DNA of 64,000 nucleotides from Halichoerus grypus (lineage: Eukaryota > Chordata > Mammalia > Carnivora > Phocidae): the NCBI RefSeq assembly GCF_964656455.1, contig NC_135715.1, forward strand, positions 79,152,414 through 79,216,413, in the 5' to 3' direction. This document shows positions 35,220 to 47,440 of this stretch, piece after piece. Position numbers and translations under genes: made by a program. How positions within the stretch are numbered: the stretch's first letter is position 1; every line of letters starts with the position of its first letter. The notes below the pieces were generated by a model. That model had not been told where the DNA came from. It saw nothing but the letters and a program-made list of their open reading frames with translations, and ran no database searches.

Positions 35220-35979
35220 CGGTGGTCTCTCCAGACAGCTTTATAATAACCTCTTTTCTAGCAACCAAAACCAAAGTGCAGTTCCAGTCTGCAGGTAGAG
35301 AAAGCCTGGAAGTGAGAGAGCACTGGAGTGGAGGAGGGGACGATCAAGCGGAAGAGAGCAGGTTTCTGTGTGTCCATGCTTGCTGTTCTTAACACTGTGA
35401 GGTAGAGTGGGGAGAAGGTCCACGCTTGCTGAGATGGGGAGGTAGGGGCAAAGTGGGTGCAGGGGCTGTTGACCTTTAAAGATATTCACAACAACCCAAG
35501 AGTCCAGCAACCTGGGCCACCTTTGCAGGTGTTGCTGCCCAGCCTTGGGCTCCTGCTGTCTCTGTGGGTGACTGTTCCGCTGTGGTAAAAGCAGGTGGTG
35601 TCTGCAGTCACTTCAGTTCGGGGCAATTAGGCTTTCCATTCCTACGCTCTCCAGAGCCTCTGGGCAGCCCAGAAAGTCACAGACGCACTTAGCACTATCT
35701 CTGTTTGATACTTTTAACTTAGAGTTGAATTTCATTTGGGATATTTGCCAAACTGCACTAAAAAAAGATTTAGAGCAAGTCCATATAGTGTCATTTGAGT
35801 TTCTGAAATTGCCTGTGAAGCCCAGGATATCAAACTGTACGCTTCATGACAAGTGACAATGAGCAGCTACCCTCCAGAGGTGGATTCAGCGCAGGCGAGA
35901 GCCACAGAGGTTGCTGGTAAGAAAGCAGGTAGAAATGCAGCGACACTCGAGATAATTTTTAAACAGCTGAGGAAATTGA

Positions 35980-35985
35980 AATAAA
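35980..35985 (+). terminator. GJA3: Alternative proximal poly(A) signal of GJA3
   Basis: AATAAA immediately followed by AGTGTGGCAGG, a short GT-rich context. Use here would give a 3' UTR of about 0.8 kb instead of about 1.25 kb. Confidence 0.3.
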
Positions 35986-36445
35986 AGTGTGGCAGGTATG
36001 CCTTAGGTATTTATTTTTTAAATGATATTTTGTGCTTTGATCTGAATTGTACAGGTATGCCTATTTCCCCCCACTTTCTTTCAGGAGAAATGAAAGAAAA
36101 ATAGTACTATTAAAATGAATACTGACCAAGAGAATGCTAATTTGTCCCATTATATACTGGTAAAGATTTGAACCTTCTTTTAAAAAAACTCTTCGACCTC
36201 ATGAGTCAGCTAATTGCTATGCGAATGTACTATATAAAATAAAGGCAGGGGAAATTTAAGTGCATTTCCAATACTTGAAGTTGTGAAGTTTTTGAATGGA
36301 AGGTTAAAAGTTAACTACTCTTGCCAGAAAAATTATTTATACAGATGAATCGATGACCTACATTTTTTTTTTAACAGTACAAAATAAAACTCTTTGAGTT
36401 TCCTAACCATTCTTTGTGGGCAGCCTGTTTGCTTTCTAAAGTATA

Positions 36446-36451
36446 AATAAA
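36446..36451 (+). terminator. GJA3: Candidate main poly(A) signal of GJA3
   Basis: AATAAA followed by a GT-rich downstream element at about 36471-36490, the best hexamer and downstream combination after the coding exon. Competing hexamers are at 35980, 36238 and 36383. Confidence 0.45.
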
Positions 36452-36479
36452 AGTATCTGGGTTTTACTTCCTGTGTAAG

Positions 36480-39400
36480 TGCATGTGCTGATTTCGGACG
36501 TGTGCCCCATCTGTCACCCACGCAGATTGCTGCACTGACAGGGAAGGCTCTTTCTCTGTGCGGGTGTGGCTGGAAGGTGGCAGAATTTTCTGTACTGCAC
36601 ACCCTGCTGTCGTGTCTGAGTCGCTGTTTGTTTATAAACCGATGAACAGTGGTAATGCTGAGCCCGGTCCTTCTCACACTCCAACTTCCACTGAGTACTG
36701 TCAGCCCTTATTCAGCAAAACACCACACACTTGCCAATTTGATTCACTCCTCTGTGCGAATCAACACCAACTTCCTGATGATCTGGGGCTACACTCCAAA
36801 ACATACTTTGTGTTTTATATCATAAAGAGTGACCCACTAGCAACCTGATGAGAAGACTGGGATTCCCATTCTCAGATTAGCGCGTGCAACTAGTTCATTA
36901 GAGCATTATGCTTTGCGGCAGAATGAACTGGGATAATCTCCTCGGCTTGAAAAATGCTCACTTCCCGTAAATATCGTTTCGGCCTTTCTCAAACAGATTT
37001 GAGCCTTACAGAAAATTATCTGAGTGACCATTTTCTCAATTCCCCCTAGGCTGGTGCATAACTCGTGCCACTGTACGATGCAGAGGAGAGAAGTTCATTC
37101 ATCACCTACCGTGGATGCCTTAGGCTTCAGGAAGTAGGACCTAGTGCCCCGGGGTGAGAAGGGCCACCAGAAAATCCTAGTTGAAAAGCATTTTGATAAA
37201 AAAAAAAAAAAGAAAGAAAGCTTTGGTAACAACTCAGTTAACAGACAGCCGAGGTGGATGTGAACACAGGTTCTTTAGGTTCTACCAAGATAAATGTTAA
37301 TAATAAGCTTCTGATTTACCCATGATTTGATTTTAAGTGGGGTTGGAGATGAGAGTGAGAACTATAATTATATTTAGTTTTTACATTTTAAAATTGGGTT
37401 TTATTCACCATATGTTGATGAAGATGCCAATATTGTGAATTGACCGTAGTCTAGTTGGCCCATTTAGTGCATGGGTAGGAGTCTGAAATTAGATTCACCT
37501 CCTTGGAAACCACTAATTTATAAAGAAGTAAAATTCTATGATACAACAGTGCCTATAGTATTTTTTCAAGGTAGTGTTCTAATTTCAATTCATATAAAAA
37601 ATGAAAGCAGGCGCTCCATTTTGTTGCTATTTGAGGTATCCATGACCCTGAAGGCTAGGGTCCTTCTCCCTCATGGGGATATGGGAGTGTGAAAGGGTGC
37701 TCTCTATTTAGCCAGTCACTGTAAGCATTAATATGTGCAATAAAAGTAGAAATCACCTCTCCCTATGGTCAAGATTCCAGATATGTTTTTTCTCTAGCCT
37801 GTTAATTATTTGGAAATTTCACTGAAATTATTTTTATCTTATTTAATGGAAAATTTTTTAATTCCATAAATTTATTTTAAAACTCAGGTGCACTACCTAA
37901 CATATTTATGCACCTTATCTTTTAATCTGCAGTATGCAAGACAATTACTTTCTTGCATCCGTATTTGCAGAAGCTCAGTCATCCTATTGGCACTACATAA
38001 TCTGTGATAGTTATAAAATGTCAAGCATTACTAATCCATCCCCAAATACATTTATTAAAATTCTAAAGCATTTCTTAATCATTCACTTTCTCCTTTTAAA
38101 ACTTTATTTCACTGAATTATTTTTTCCCATGAAATTAACAAAAAAAGATACGTTAAGTTTCAAAAGAAAATAGAAAGGGGAAAAGAGCAAGCCAGAATAT
38201 TTCTGACCCATCCTGGCTTTCCTTGATCACTAAGTAAGTGGCTAGATCATAGATTTCTTATGCAAGAACACCTGGAATTAGAATTATGAATACAAGTCAA
38301 ACATCCTTTACAAAAATTAAGTTCATGAGATTCAGGTCTCTTTTCAATATAGGCTTTTTTTTTTCCTATTAACACTTTAATTCTTTAGTATTTTTGAAAA
38401 AAAGTCCTTTTGCTGAATTTTTTTCTTTTGAACTTTTCCTTCTGGTATTTGTAACATTGATTTGTGGATCTCCACCAAATAAATTCTTATACAAAGTATT
38501 GCATGATTTCAAAAGAAAAATGTTTCTGTAAAGATCAATAGATTCCTGCCACTGCCCCACCCCCACCTCCATGGAGTTCAGGACATTCTCGAGATAACTT
38601 TTAAATACGATCATACACGAAGGCATTGTACGTTAAAGTCCAAAAATGTATTTCTCATTCTAATTTTATATTATTACACTGCAAAGCTGAGGTTTATGCA
38701 TTCTAAGATTTCTCATTGCCCAAAATATTTTTTTCTGTTAGCATTATAGAATGTCTTAGCAAGACTTTTTATGGTCAGCTAGGAATATAAATAACACTAA
38801 GAGCAGTGAACTGTTTCTAGTATTATATTTGAAGATGTTTGGTATGTAAATGTAACTTAGATCATAATATTTACAAAACTCTTACTAAAACTTTATTTTT
38901 TGTGTTATAATAGTATCTTTCCTAGACTAAATTGTAACTGAAAATAAGCATGTTATAATCTAAGTAGTAAAAAGTGGCCTTAAATATAAATCACCAGCTC
39001 TGTAGTTGATTGTTTTTATTGATAGAATCCTTGAGCAGGTTTTCAGAGTAAAAAAATTTCATCTAGATAGAATAAGGAGCAAAAACTTTCCTACAAAAGA
39101 AGCTTGAGAAATTTCTGCAATGGCTGTTCTGTCTTTTCACAGGTACTTAGGAACTTCAAGTAGCCTCTCCCAAGGGTTCCTGTAGCATTGTTACTACCTC
39201 TTGCTATATGTTCTCCGGAAGAAATAATGTGCACGTTAACCTCGTGGGTCTCCTTAACTCCTCCTTCGTGCACGAACCTGCTAAGCTGTAATGGGGTTTC
39301 AAGAGCTTGAGAGATCACTTTGTCTCGTGAGGCTGGAATTTATCGTTCTCGGCGACCACTTTTCTGTATATAATTACAAGTAATTGTGTAGTTGTCATCT

Positions 39401-39639
39401 TTGCTTTTATGACATTTGGCCATACCTGCAATGTGTCCGACTCCAAGTCCTTAATAGATAAGCAATTCGCACTTTCGCTGTTCCCGCTTTACAAATCCAC
39501 TTTGGGGATGATTTCCAGGGACGCGGTGTAACAAGAGGGCTGCTTTGAAGGCTCTAAGGCAACGCAACATTCAAAATTCAACCCCACAAAACACGAATTG
39601 GTGAAAATTTCCCCCATTTCCGACCATAAGTGCCAAAGC
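36480..39639. other. 3.2 kb AT-rich intergenic DNA without recognised repeats
   Basis: Between the predicted GJA3 end and the second CpG island. No SINE, L1 or MIR was recognised, which is unusual for this window. Short frames only. Confidence 0.45.
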
Positions 39640-40130
39640 CCGTTCTGATGGAGGTTTCGGAAAGAGGCTCGGCCCTCGGGTGCAGGGCCGCAACGTGGCG
39701 GCCCCCGGAGAGGCGGCCCGACCCCCAGCCCGCGACCAGGCGGCAGCGCCCGCGAGGAGAAGGGAGGGGAGGCGGCGACGGTACCCCGGGGACTCCCAGG
39801 AGGGCGACAGGCGGGGCGGGGCGAGCAGAGATGGGGTTGGCGCGCTCGCTGGCCCCAGGCCGGTGCCGGGCGGCCTCCCGCAGACGCACAGCGCGGAGCG
39901 GCAGCCGCGGCACTACCGGCCCCGCGTCCGGCGGCTGGAGGCCGCGGAGGCAGGAGCGCGACTCTGCAGGCCCAGCGCGGCCAGCACCGGCGCTCACACC
40001 CCGGGCGGGCTCATCCGCCGCAACGGAAGCCAGGCCGATCGCCTGTCAGCGCTCCGGGGACGTGCGGACTTCCGTGATGCTTTATAAGGGACGTGTCCCT
40101 TAGCAGGCATCCTCTCGCTGGGGACACACA
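39640..40130. promoter_or_regulatory. Isolated second CpG island, no recognised gene
   Basis: About 490 bp of CpG-dense DNA with sharp edges inside AT-rich intergenic sequence, about 3.2 kb beyond the predicted GJA3 end. It holds a double GC box (GGGGCGGGGC, about 39811-39821), ETS-type sites (CGGAAGC about 40024; ACTTCCG about 40068) and a TATA-like TTTATAAGG at 40081-40089 overlapping a hairpin (AAGGGAC-GT-GTCCCTT, 40086-40101). Open frames of 135-157 codons cover it on both strands but have the Arg/Pro/Ala-rich composition of random GC-rich DNA and no family resemblance. It may be a promoter of an unannotated noncoding RNA or an alternative promoter. Direction is unknown. Confidence 0.55.
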
Positions 40131-40204
40131 AGCTTCCTGTAGGGTGCACTGTCCCACGCCCCAGGCCGGCCGCCTCCAGGGTTACAGACAAGGGTCAGAA
40201 CTCT

Positions 40205-40380
40205 GCACCGCTCCTTTGCAGCCACGTGATCTCAGGGAAGTTAGTTAACCTCTGACTTTGTAGCTGGGTTTTCGCAGCTGAAAAATGGAAGTAAGTTTGC
40301 GAGGAACAAGTGAAAACGGACAGAACACACCTCGCCTAGTGCCTGACCCGTGGTAGCACTCGGTAGAGCCTCAGTGAAAA
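40205..40380 (+). mobile_element. MIR SINE
   Basis: GATCTCAGGGAAGTTAGTTAACC (about 40228), CTGAAAAATGGAAGTAAG (about 40278) and CCTAGTGCCTGACCCGTGGT (about 40335) are the MIR blocks in order, just beyond the CpG island. Confidence 0.75.
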
Positions 40381-40439
40381 TCCATGAACGTAACCCTGGC
40401 CAAAATCTTCTGCGACTGACACAGTTGTACTTTTTAACT

Positions 40440-40840
40440 TTATTTTTAAAACAAAACAGTTCTATACATACAGTGGAATATTATTCAGCCCTAAAAAGGA
40501 AGGAAATCCTGTCACAGGCTACAACATGGATGAAACTTGAGGACATTACGCTAAGTGAATAAGCCAGTCACAGAAGGACAAACACTGGATGATTCCACTT
40601 ACTTCGTCTACCTAGAAAGACAGAATCACGGAGACAGAAGGTAGCATGATGGGGAGGTTAAAACGGGGAGTTGCACAGTTAGGGAAGATGACAAAGTTCT
40701 GGGGATGGATGGTAGCCATGCTGCACAGCAATTCGAATGTACTTAATACAACTGACTTAAAAATGGTTAATATGGTAAATTTTATGTAATGTGTATTTTG
40801 CCATGATTAGAACTTTATATATATATTTTTCAAAAACTAA
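40440..40840 (+). mobile_element. L1 3' fragment, plus strand
   Basis: ORF2 end (TGGAATATTATTCAGCCCTA at about 40473; ACAACATGGATGAAACTTGAG at about 40520) followed by 3' UTR to about 40840. Confidence 0.88.
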
Positions 40841-43277
40841 AAAACATTTTAAATTGAACTAAGATACACACAGGACAGGACACCCAAGTATACAATGCAA
40901 CCCATGCATTTGAACACACGTAGGGAACACACCCAGAGCGAGAAACAGCTCATTTCTTCATTCCAGAAGTCTCGCTCTCTCTTTTTTCTTTTTTACATCA
41001 CTACTCTCCACCCTTTTTCTGTTGTCATTATTCACTCTAAAATTATTCCTTATGGAAATGAAGGAGACCATGGGAGGGAGAAGGAAAACCGTGGAAGGAA
41101 ACAGGTCGCGAGGGTGCGACTAGTGCAGTCGGCGGCGGCCTGCCACACTTGGTTCAAAGCCATCCAGTTGAGGACCAGCAGGTCCTAAAAAGAAGTCAGC
41201 TTGGCAAGCTTTGAACCTACCCCAGAAAACTACTGTGGTCCCGATTTGGAATCTTCTTTGAGCCATTTTATAAGTTTTCATTACCTTTTCAGTGGGAAAA
41301 AAGAGAAAAGTTTATAGTTTTTTTAAATGACTTAGAGTTTTTATTAAGTTGTCAAAAAATACGTGCTAAATATTGAACAAATGAATATGAATGCTTACCT
41401 CGCTACACACCGAAGGGGCCAAACACATCCAGGCCATTGGATCAAAACTTGCAACTTCTGCAAGAACCTCTTTTAGGTTCTAGTAGGTCTAATAAGTCCC
41501 TCAAAGAACAGGCTGTAGATACCACTTTCCCCGGAAAAGTTGATTCTTACTCATCTATCTGTGTGCAGCATTAATGTATGTGTGATGCATCCAAACATAA
41601 ACCTGGACATGTTCTGTTTCCCCACAGAATTGCAAGGCGTGTTGTCCATAATATGGGCGGGGGCCCCCACATTGCCCTCGCCAGTTACGCAGCCTGGAAG
41701 GGCTCCCACGGGGCTGGAGTTTCCAAATATGGAACTATACACTTTTTTGTGGACTATAAGAGATGCCCTTCCTTCTGATTTCCCCTGAAAGTGTAAGACA
41801 AAATAAATGAGAAAAAATCATCCTCAAAAGACAGACTGTTTTGAACGAGCTCAGAGGAAATATATACATTTTTATAGTAAACCTTCCGGAAACTCCTACT
41901 CCATGCCACAGCCCATGTGGACAGGAGGAGGCAGGCAGCCAGGACATGGGTGGACAGGAACGAAAGGCCACCGAAGAGGGCAGAGTGAGGGCACAGCCCC
42001 CCAGCCCCGGGGCTCCCGGCCTTGTAGCTCATCATCCCTAGCTTACCGTGTCTGCGGCAAGACAAATGGGATACTGAGTACCTGAACATGTGCAGCGGGT
42101 CCCCTGCACAGAATAAAGAATGGTCTTAAAAACATACCTGAGTTAAGAATTTTATGTCCAAGATCCTCAAAAGACATTTGGAAAGCACATTATCCCTGCC
42201 TACATTTTAGCATTTATCTAAAATGTGTGTGTGCAAGGGTGTGCATCAGTATGACTGAGCATGTGTGGACTCTGTCCTTCCTCATTGCACTTCCAGGTGT
42301 GTTCTTAAAATATTTAGGACCTGAGCCAGACAACACATGAGGCAGATACAAAACCCAATCTCTTTGCAGGCCATTTGCAGCTGCCGGGAGCTGTGGCGAG
42401 GGAGCTGGCGGTCACCAACCCTGGTTGAGCTTCTGTTTCTCTTGCTCAAAGGTGCTATGAAAACACCTTAGCTGTCCTAGGGTATCTATCAGCTGGCGGG
42501 GGCATTATTGTGTGGTGCCATGAACCAAGAGCAGAACGTTCAGAGAGAAGGCAGTGGGGTCTGGAAAGGAAGAATTTTTTTTCTTCTTTTAAGAAAAATC
42601 CAAGCACAAGTATGAAGGTTTCCCTTCCAATGTTCACTCAAGTTTAACTTTGAGAGCTGCCCTGCTATCACCGTGACAATGTCATAAGGAGGCAACCTCC
42701 TTCACGCCCCAGCCCCCAGCCCCACTTCTGCAGTTTGGGAGAGTTGCTGCTATGTAAAAGAAACCCAAAGGCCTATAGTCAATGATTGATGATGAAGTGT
42801 GTGAGGATGTCCGGCACTACACAAACTAAAGGAGGAAAAATGAGCCTGTGTGTGTTTGGGTTTGTTTGTGTGTATGTTTTAATGAGCAAGGGGGACTTCA
42901 ATGTACAGAAAGGACTTTACAACTACTTAAATTTCAAATTGGTATTTCATTATTAAAGTTCAAATTTAAAAAAAAAATAAAGTTCAAATTCAAAATCTTG
43001 TTTTCCTTTAGCCTTTATGTTCGTTGTACAAACTTTGTTATACTATGTATAAATCTGGTAAACTTTAAGTAAAATAAGAATAATCACCTTAGTTGAGCCA
43101 ATTAATTAGTTGAACCAATTAAACTCTTACAATCAATTCATTTAATGCTTCTCAATATTTTGAACTGCATTTATAAATTTAATATACTCATTTTATTCTT
43201 AACTATTTCAAATGCCTGAATGGCTCAACCTATACCTCGAACTCACAAAACTTTACAACAACCTCAAGTAACTCTTT
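40841..43277. other. Intergenic, no recognised feature
   Basis: 2.4 kb of mixed composition. Overlapping short frames at 41.5-42.1 kb on both strands show no domain. A (GT)-rich patch lies near 42847-42880. Confidence 0.4.
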
Positions 43278-43293
43278 AAAAATTGAATAAATC

Positions 43294-43524
43294 GGGGGCT
43301 CCTGGGTGGCTCAAATGATTAAGCATCTGCCTTCGGTTCAGGTCATGATCCCAGGGTCCTGGGATCGAGCCCTGCGTCGAGCCCCGCATCGAGCCCTGCA
43401 TCAGGCTTCCTGCTTGGCGGGAAGCCTGCTTCTCCCTCTCCCACTCCCCCTGCTTGTGTTCCTGCTCTCGCTATCTCTCTCTCTCTGTCAAATAAATAAA
43501 TAAATAAACCTTTTAAAAAATAAT
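43294..43524 (+). mobile_element. SINEC with internal triplication, perfect 16-bp TSD
   Basis: GGGGGCTCCTGGGTGGCTCA start. The segment around the second promoter-like block is repeated: CGAGCCCTGCGT, CGAGCCCCGCAT, CGAGCCCTGCAT at about 43367-43402. AAAAATTGAATAAATC is at 43278-43293 and 43525-43540. Confidence 0.95.
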
Positions 43525-43540
43525 AAAAATTGAATAAATC

Positions 43541-43641
43541 AAAGTAATAAATATAGGAACTTCAAAATTCTTGCATACATTCTAATATCAGTCACACAGT
43601 CAAATGCTCTTAAACTTTTTAACTGAAAAGTTATGAGTCTA
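43541..43641. other. Short spacer between two SINECs
   Basis: About 100 bases, nothing assigned. Confidence 0.4.
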
Positions 43642-43828
43642 GGGGCGCCAGTCAGTTAAGTGGCTGCCTTCGGCTCAGGTCATGATCCCAGAGTCCTGGG
43701 GTGGAGCCCCAAATCGGGCTCCCTGCTCCGCGGGGAAGCCTGCCTCTCCCTCACCCTTGCTACTCCCCCCTCCCCCGCTTGTGCTCTCTCTCTCTCTCTC
43801 TCAAATAAATAAATAAAATCTTAAAAAA
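43642..43828 (+). mobile_element. SINEC lacking part of its head
   Basis: Reads GGGGCGCC directly into AGTCAGTTAAG, so about 12 bases containing TGGGTGGCTC are missing. The duplication TTATGAGTCTA is at 43631-43641 and 43829-43839. Confidence 0.93.
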
Positions 43829-43944
43829 TTATGAGTCTAAAATTATTATACATTTCATATAGAAATCACAAGTCAATTTTGTCAGATTCCCTAATACGCC
43901 AGATTGCCCTAAAGATTACAAACATACTAAATACCCAATATACC

Positions 43945-44180
43945 AGGATGTTACACTGACAGAGGCAGATCAGTGATTGTCTGAGATCAGGGTTTAGGAA
44001 GGCCTGACTGCAAGAGATGTATGGAAACTTTCTGGTGAAATGAAATGTTCTCTATCTTAACTGTGGTGGTGCTTACACAAACACACACATTTTTCAAAAT
44101 TCATTAAACTGCACCTTTAAAATAGGTTCATCTTACTGTATATTACTTATATGCCAACAAAGTTGATTTAAAAGAAAATA
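43945..44180 (+). mobile_element. L1 3' UTR fragment, plus strand
   Basis: GAAATGTTCTCTATCTTAAC, then CATTTTTCAAAATTCATTAAAC and AACAAAGTTGATTTAAAAG match the end of an L1M-type 3' UTR. Confidence 0.75.
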
Positions 44181-44559
44181 TGTATGTGTATATATTCATA
44201 CATATATATATATATATGTACTCAGTGAATACAAAACCTAAGATTAACACCAAAGTACTGAATCTTAAGTTTGATTTATTTTATCATCTCTATATTTAAT
44301 TCTAAATAGTTTTTTTATCGTGAAGATAAGGTCTGAGAGACCAGGGACAAGGGAATACCAGACCAAGGGAATACCAAACCAAGGAAGCAGCCACAGCCAT
44401 TTGTGGTTCTTCATCAAGGGTGAAAAAGGCAGAAGCAAGAAGTTAGACTGCACTTGAATTTCGGCCAGTTTGGGACCAGCTACCACAAGACATGCTGGTG
44501 GACTAGTCAGAGACTAGGACCGCACACACCTGCATGCCTAGGGAACTGTCACTGAATAG
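44181..44559. other. Intergenic; small tandem duplication
   Basis: (TA)n at about 44204-44219 and a 16-bp unit (ACCAAGGGAATACCAA-like) present twice at 44346-44377. Nothing else recognised. Confidence 0.5.
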
Positions 44560-45250
44560 CCAGAGTGAACATTCGTCTGGGGCTGCTATGACCTATTACC
44601 ACAAATTTAGTGGCTTAAAACAACACAGATTTCTCTTCACACTGTTCTGAGATCTGAGGCCTGAGATCAGTTTCACCGGGGTGAAGTCAAGCTGTTGGCA
44701 AGGCTGGTTCCTTCCAGAGGCTCCAGGGGAGAACCCACCACTCATCTTTTCCAATTCATTCATTCATTCATTCATTCATTTAAAGAGAGAGAGCACAAGC
44801 AAGGGGAACAGCAGGCAGAGGGAGAGGGAGAGGGAGAAGCAGGCCCCCCTCAGAGCAGGGAGCCTGACGTGGGGCTTGATCCCAGGACCCCGGGACCATG
44901 ATCTGAGCCGAAGACAGACGCTTAATGACTGAGTCATCCCGGCGCCCCTTGTCTCTTCCACTTCTAAAGGCTGTGGCATTCCCTGGCTCCTGGCTGCATC
45001 ACTGTAATCTGTATTTGCTTCCATGATCATACCACTTTTATTCACCTCTGTGACTATCAAATTTCCCTCTGCCCCCCCCATCTTACAAGGACACTGATAA
45101 TTACACTTAGGAACACCCTGATTATCCATGATTATCTCCCTAGCCCAAGACCCTTAACTTAGTCACATCTGCAAAGTCCTTTTTTCCTTTTAAGGTGATA
45201 TTCTCAAATTCTGGGGATTGGGGAACCATTAGCCTATCAAAGGAGTCAGT
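44560..45250 (-). mobile_element. MLT1-type LTR (ERVL-MaLR), minus strand, with SINEC inside
   Basis: GGGGCTGCTATGACC, then TTTAGTGGCTTAAAACAACAC and, after the SINEC, CACATCTGCAAAGTCC are the reverse complement of a solo MaLR LTR. It has no retroviral genes. It resembles the copy at 49118-49605. Confidence 0.7.
44779..44948 (-). mobile_element. SINEC, minus strand, inside LTR
   Basis: TTTAAAGAGAGAGAGCACAAGC to GAGTCATCCCGGCGCCCC. The A-tail complement at the left has become (CATT)n. Confidence 0.9.
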
Positions 45251-47425
45251 GTTTGGGAGTAGATAGACACTTTTCACGACCTGCCTGAAGTGTAGTATGC
45301 CCTGCCCCATCCTTCCTCAGTATTTGTACCATGATATGGATGAAGATACAAAAAGTGTGTTCACTAAATAGATAGGTAATAGGACAGAAGGAACTTGCTG
45401 AATGGGATACTCAATCTTGTCATCCTGGACTGTTGGGCCATATCCAACTCAGTGAATCTACATAGAGATCAAGGTAAAAACCTGTATTTAAGTCCAAAAT
45501 CCAGCTGCATAAGTAAGAGATACCCTGGCAGGAGCACGTGTGAGAAACTGTGACCGAGCTCCTATGAGCCAACAGTGCGACATGCCCGGCAAGATCCGTG
45601 ACAGCCCCAGGCCCAGTCATGGAACACAGGCCCTCCCACTTCTCTTCTGCCCTAGACAGCAGTGAGGCTGAAGGGCGACATTTTGCCAGAGTTGTTGAAA
45701 ATGCTAGAACTACTCCAGAGAGACCTGGAAACCATAGAGGAAATTGGTGAAGGAGCTGAGCTGTTAGGCTGAAGAGGAAAAATTATTGCTATCCTGTGTA
45801 TGGTCATATTTGAAGGACTGGCATGGAAGATTACACTCAGCTGTTTGACACCAAATGGGGGAAAACTTCAGGGAGTCAGAAAGGTCTGTGTAACAGGGAC
45901 AGCTGTCCAAAGAGAACCACTTCACCCAGGTTGGAAAGTTGTCTGTTCCCTGCTGCCTTGGGGAGGCTCTGCCGTGCTGGGCACGCTCCACTCACACAGG
46001 TCCCTTCACCGCTGATGCCACCCCACTCGGCCCCCAAATCAGCCCTGGCGACAGGTCAGCAGGCCTCACTGCCTAGTCAGGGGACGCGTCTGAGGGCAAC
46101 CGCCCCGACTCAGCCTCCAGCCATGCCTCGTCAGCCGTTTCACACCGGCCCCAGCAACGTGGATTCCTGACACTTGAAACCAAACACAGGGTTGCTTTAC
46201 TGAGTCTGAAGCCCTGTCCCCTTATCTAGTTCTTTACATTCTCACACCCTTTGGGTGTCTGTAACTTAAAGGTGACTTCTTTATATTTGTCTCTATTTTC
46301 TGATGTTTCTTAATTTACGTTGCTTTCATAATTTTTTAAAAGGGTATTTTCATTTTTTAACATGAACTTCAACTCTAAGAGAAATTTATTTTGAGGTCAC
46401 ATTTAAAAACAGAAAAACCCAAATACTAGATATACGTTTTATTTTATTTTTTTAAGTTTTTAATGGCTTTACTAGATTTGTGCATGCATATGACACTTCA
46501 ATAAAAAGTTTACTTAAAAAAAGGCAGCGATCACAAACTGAAGGCTCACAGGCCAAATCCACGCTCGGTGGGCTTGCTCTGGCCATTCTGAATTAGTGGC
46601 CACTATTAACATTGCATATCTGGGGCAGGAGAGCGCCTGTGTGCGGCTCACGCCACCTAAATAGTCCCTGCCCTATCCTTCCAGGTTTGGGTTCGCCCCA
46701 CAGAAAGTCTGTGCCACAGAGGGAACCGGGTCTCCAGTTTGCTGCCGCACTCAGCCACCAGGCCTCATGGGCTTTGTAGTTTGACGCCCTATCAAGCATC
46801 AGCCTAGCTTTCTGGTGAAATGTCCACATGTCAGTGATCAATGCCAAGCTCTACAACTGTGCTACCCACTCAGTTCAGAAACCCTGTCTCCTGGGAAGCC
46901 CTACTTGACATTCAACCTTGCGGCTGTCTGCTGAGAGGAGCGCTCTTCTAGAAGGCCCTGCCTCAGCTCGTGGGGGCTGTACTCCTGCCCCATGTGTTTG
47001 CAGGACAAATCCAGGCAAGCCTGAATGAAATGGCATTGTTTATAAATTATACATCTTAAAGAAAGACTAGAAGGAAAAAACAATGATTGTTTCTGGCTTT
47101 ACAGATCAATTTTATTTTACTTTTCTATAGTTTCTATAATAAACTAAATACTTTTAATATCAGATGTAAAAGGGCAGATACTAATACACACATTTGTAAT
47201 ACAAAATTCAGTGGCCAGGAAGGAACATCCTGTGAGAAAAGAGTGTGATTTTAATTCATGGATGTTGTGATGTATGTTATGGGAGACCCCAGGGACAATA
47301 ACCTCTTCAAACCTCTGGGACCATCTGGGTCATTATTATTATTAATCCTTATAATTAACTAGTTACATATTTTTGTGTAATTATAATTAATTATGGTATC
47401 CAATTATTATTTTTCTCTTTTCATG
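45251..47425. other. Intergenic, no recognised feature
   Basis: 2.2 kb of mixed sequence. Short frames at 45.8-46.17 kb have no domain. The stretch at 46.53-46.85 kb faintly resembles a hAT element but was not assigned. Confidence 0.4.
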
Positions 47426-47440
47426 AGAAGTAGGTAGGCT

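Larger units (their letters stand above)
35220..36475 (+). other. GJA3: Predicted GJA3 3' untranslated region
   Basis: Follows the TAG stop at 35217-35219. It is free of recognisable interspersed repeats, unlike most of the window. AATAAA hexamers lie at 35980-35985, 36238-36243, 36383-36388 and 36446-36451. The last is followed within 40 bases by a GT-rich stretch (TGTGTAAGTGCATGTGCTG), so I place the end near 36470. Earlier sites may be used as alternatives. Confidence 0.5.

Noticed and set aside
33900..35274. Minus-strand frames of up to 121 codons opposite GJA3
   Set aside because: Shadows of the GC-rich connexin coding strand; no independent evidence.
39578..40103. Open frames of 135-157 codons in the second CpG island
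   Set aside because: Same GC-driven artefact on both strands; no recognisable protein family.
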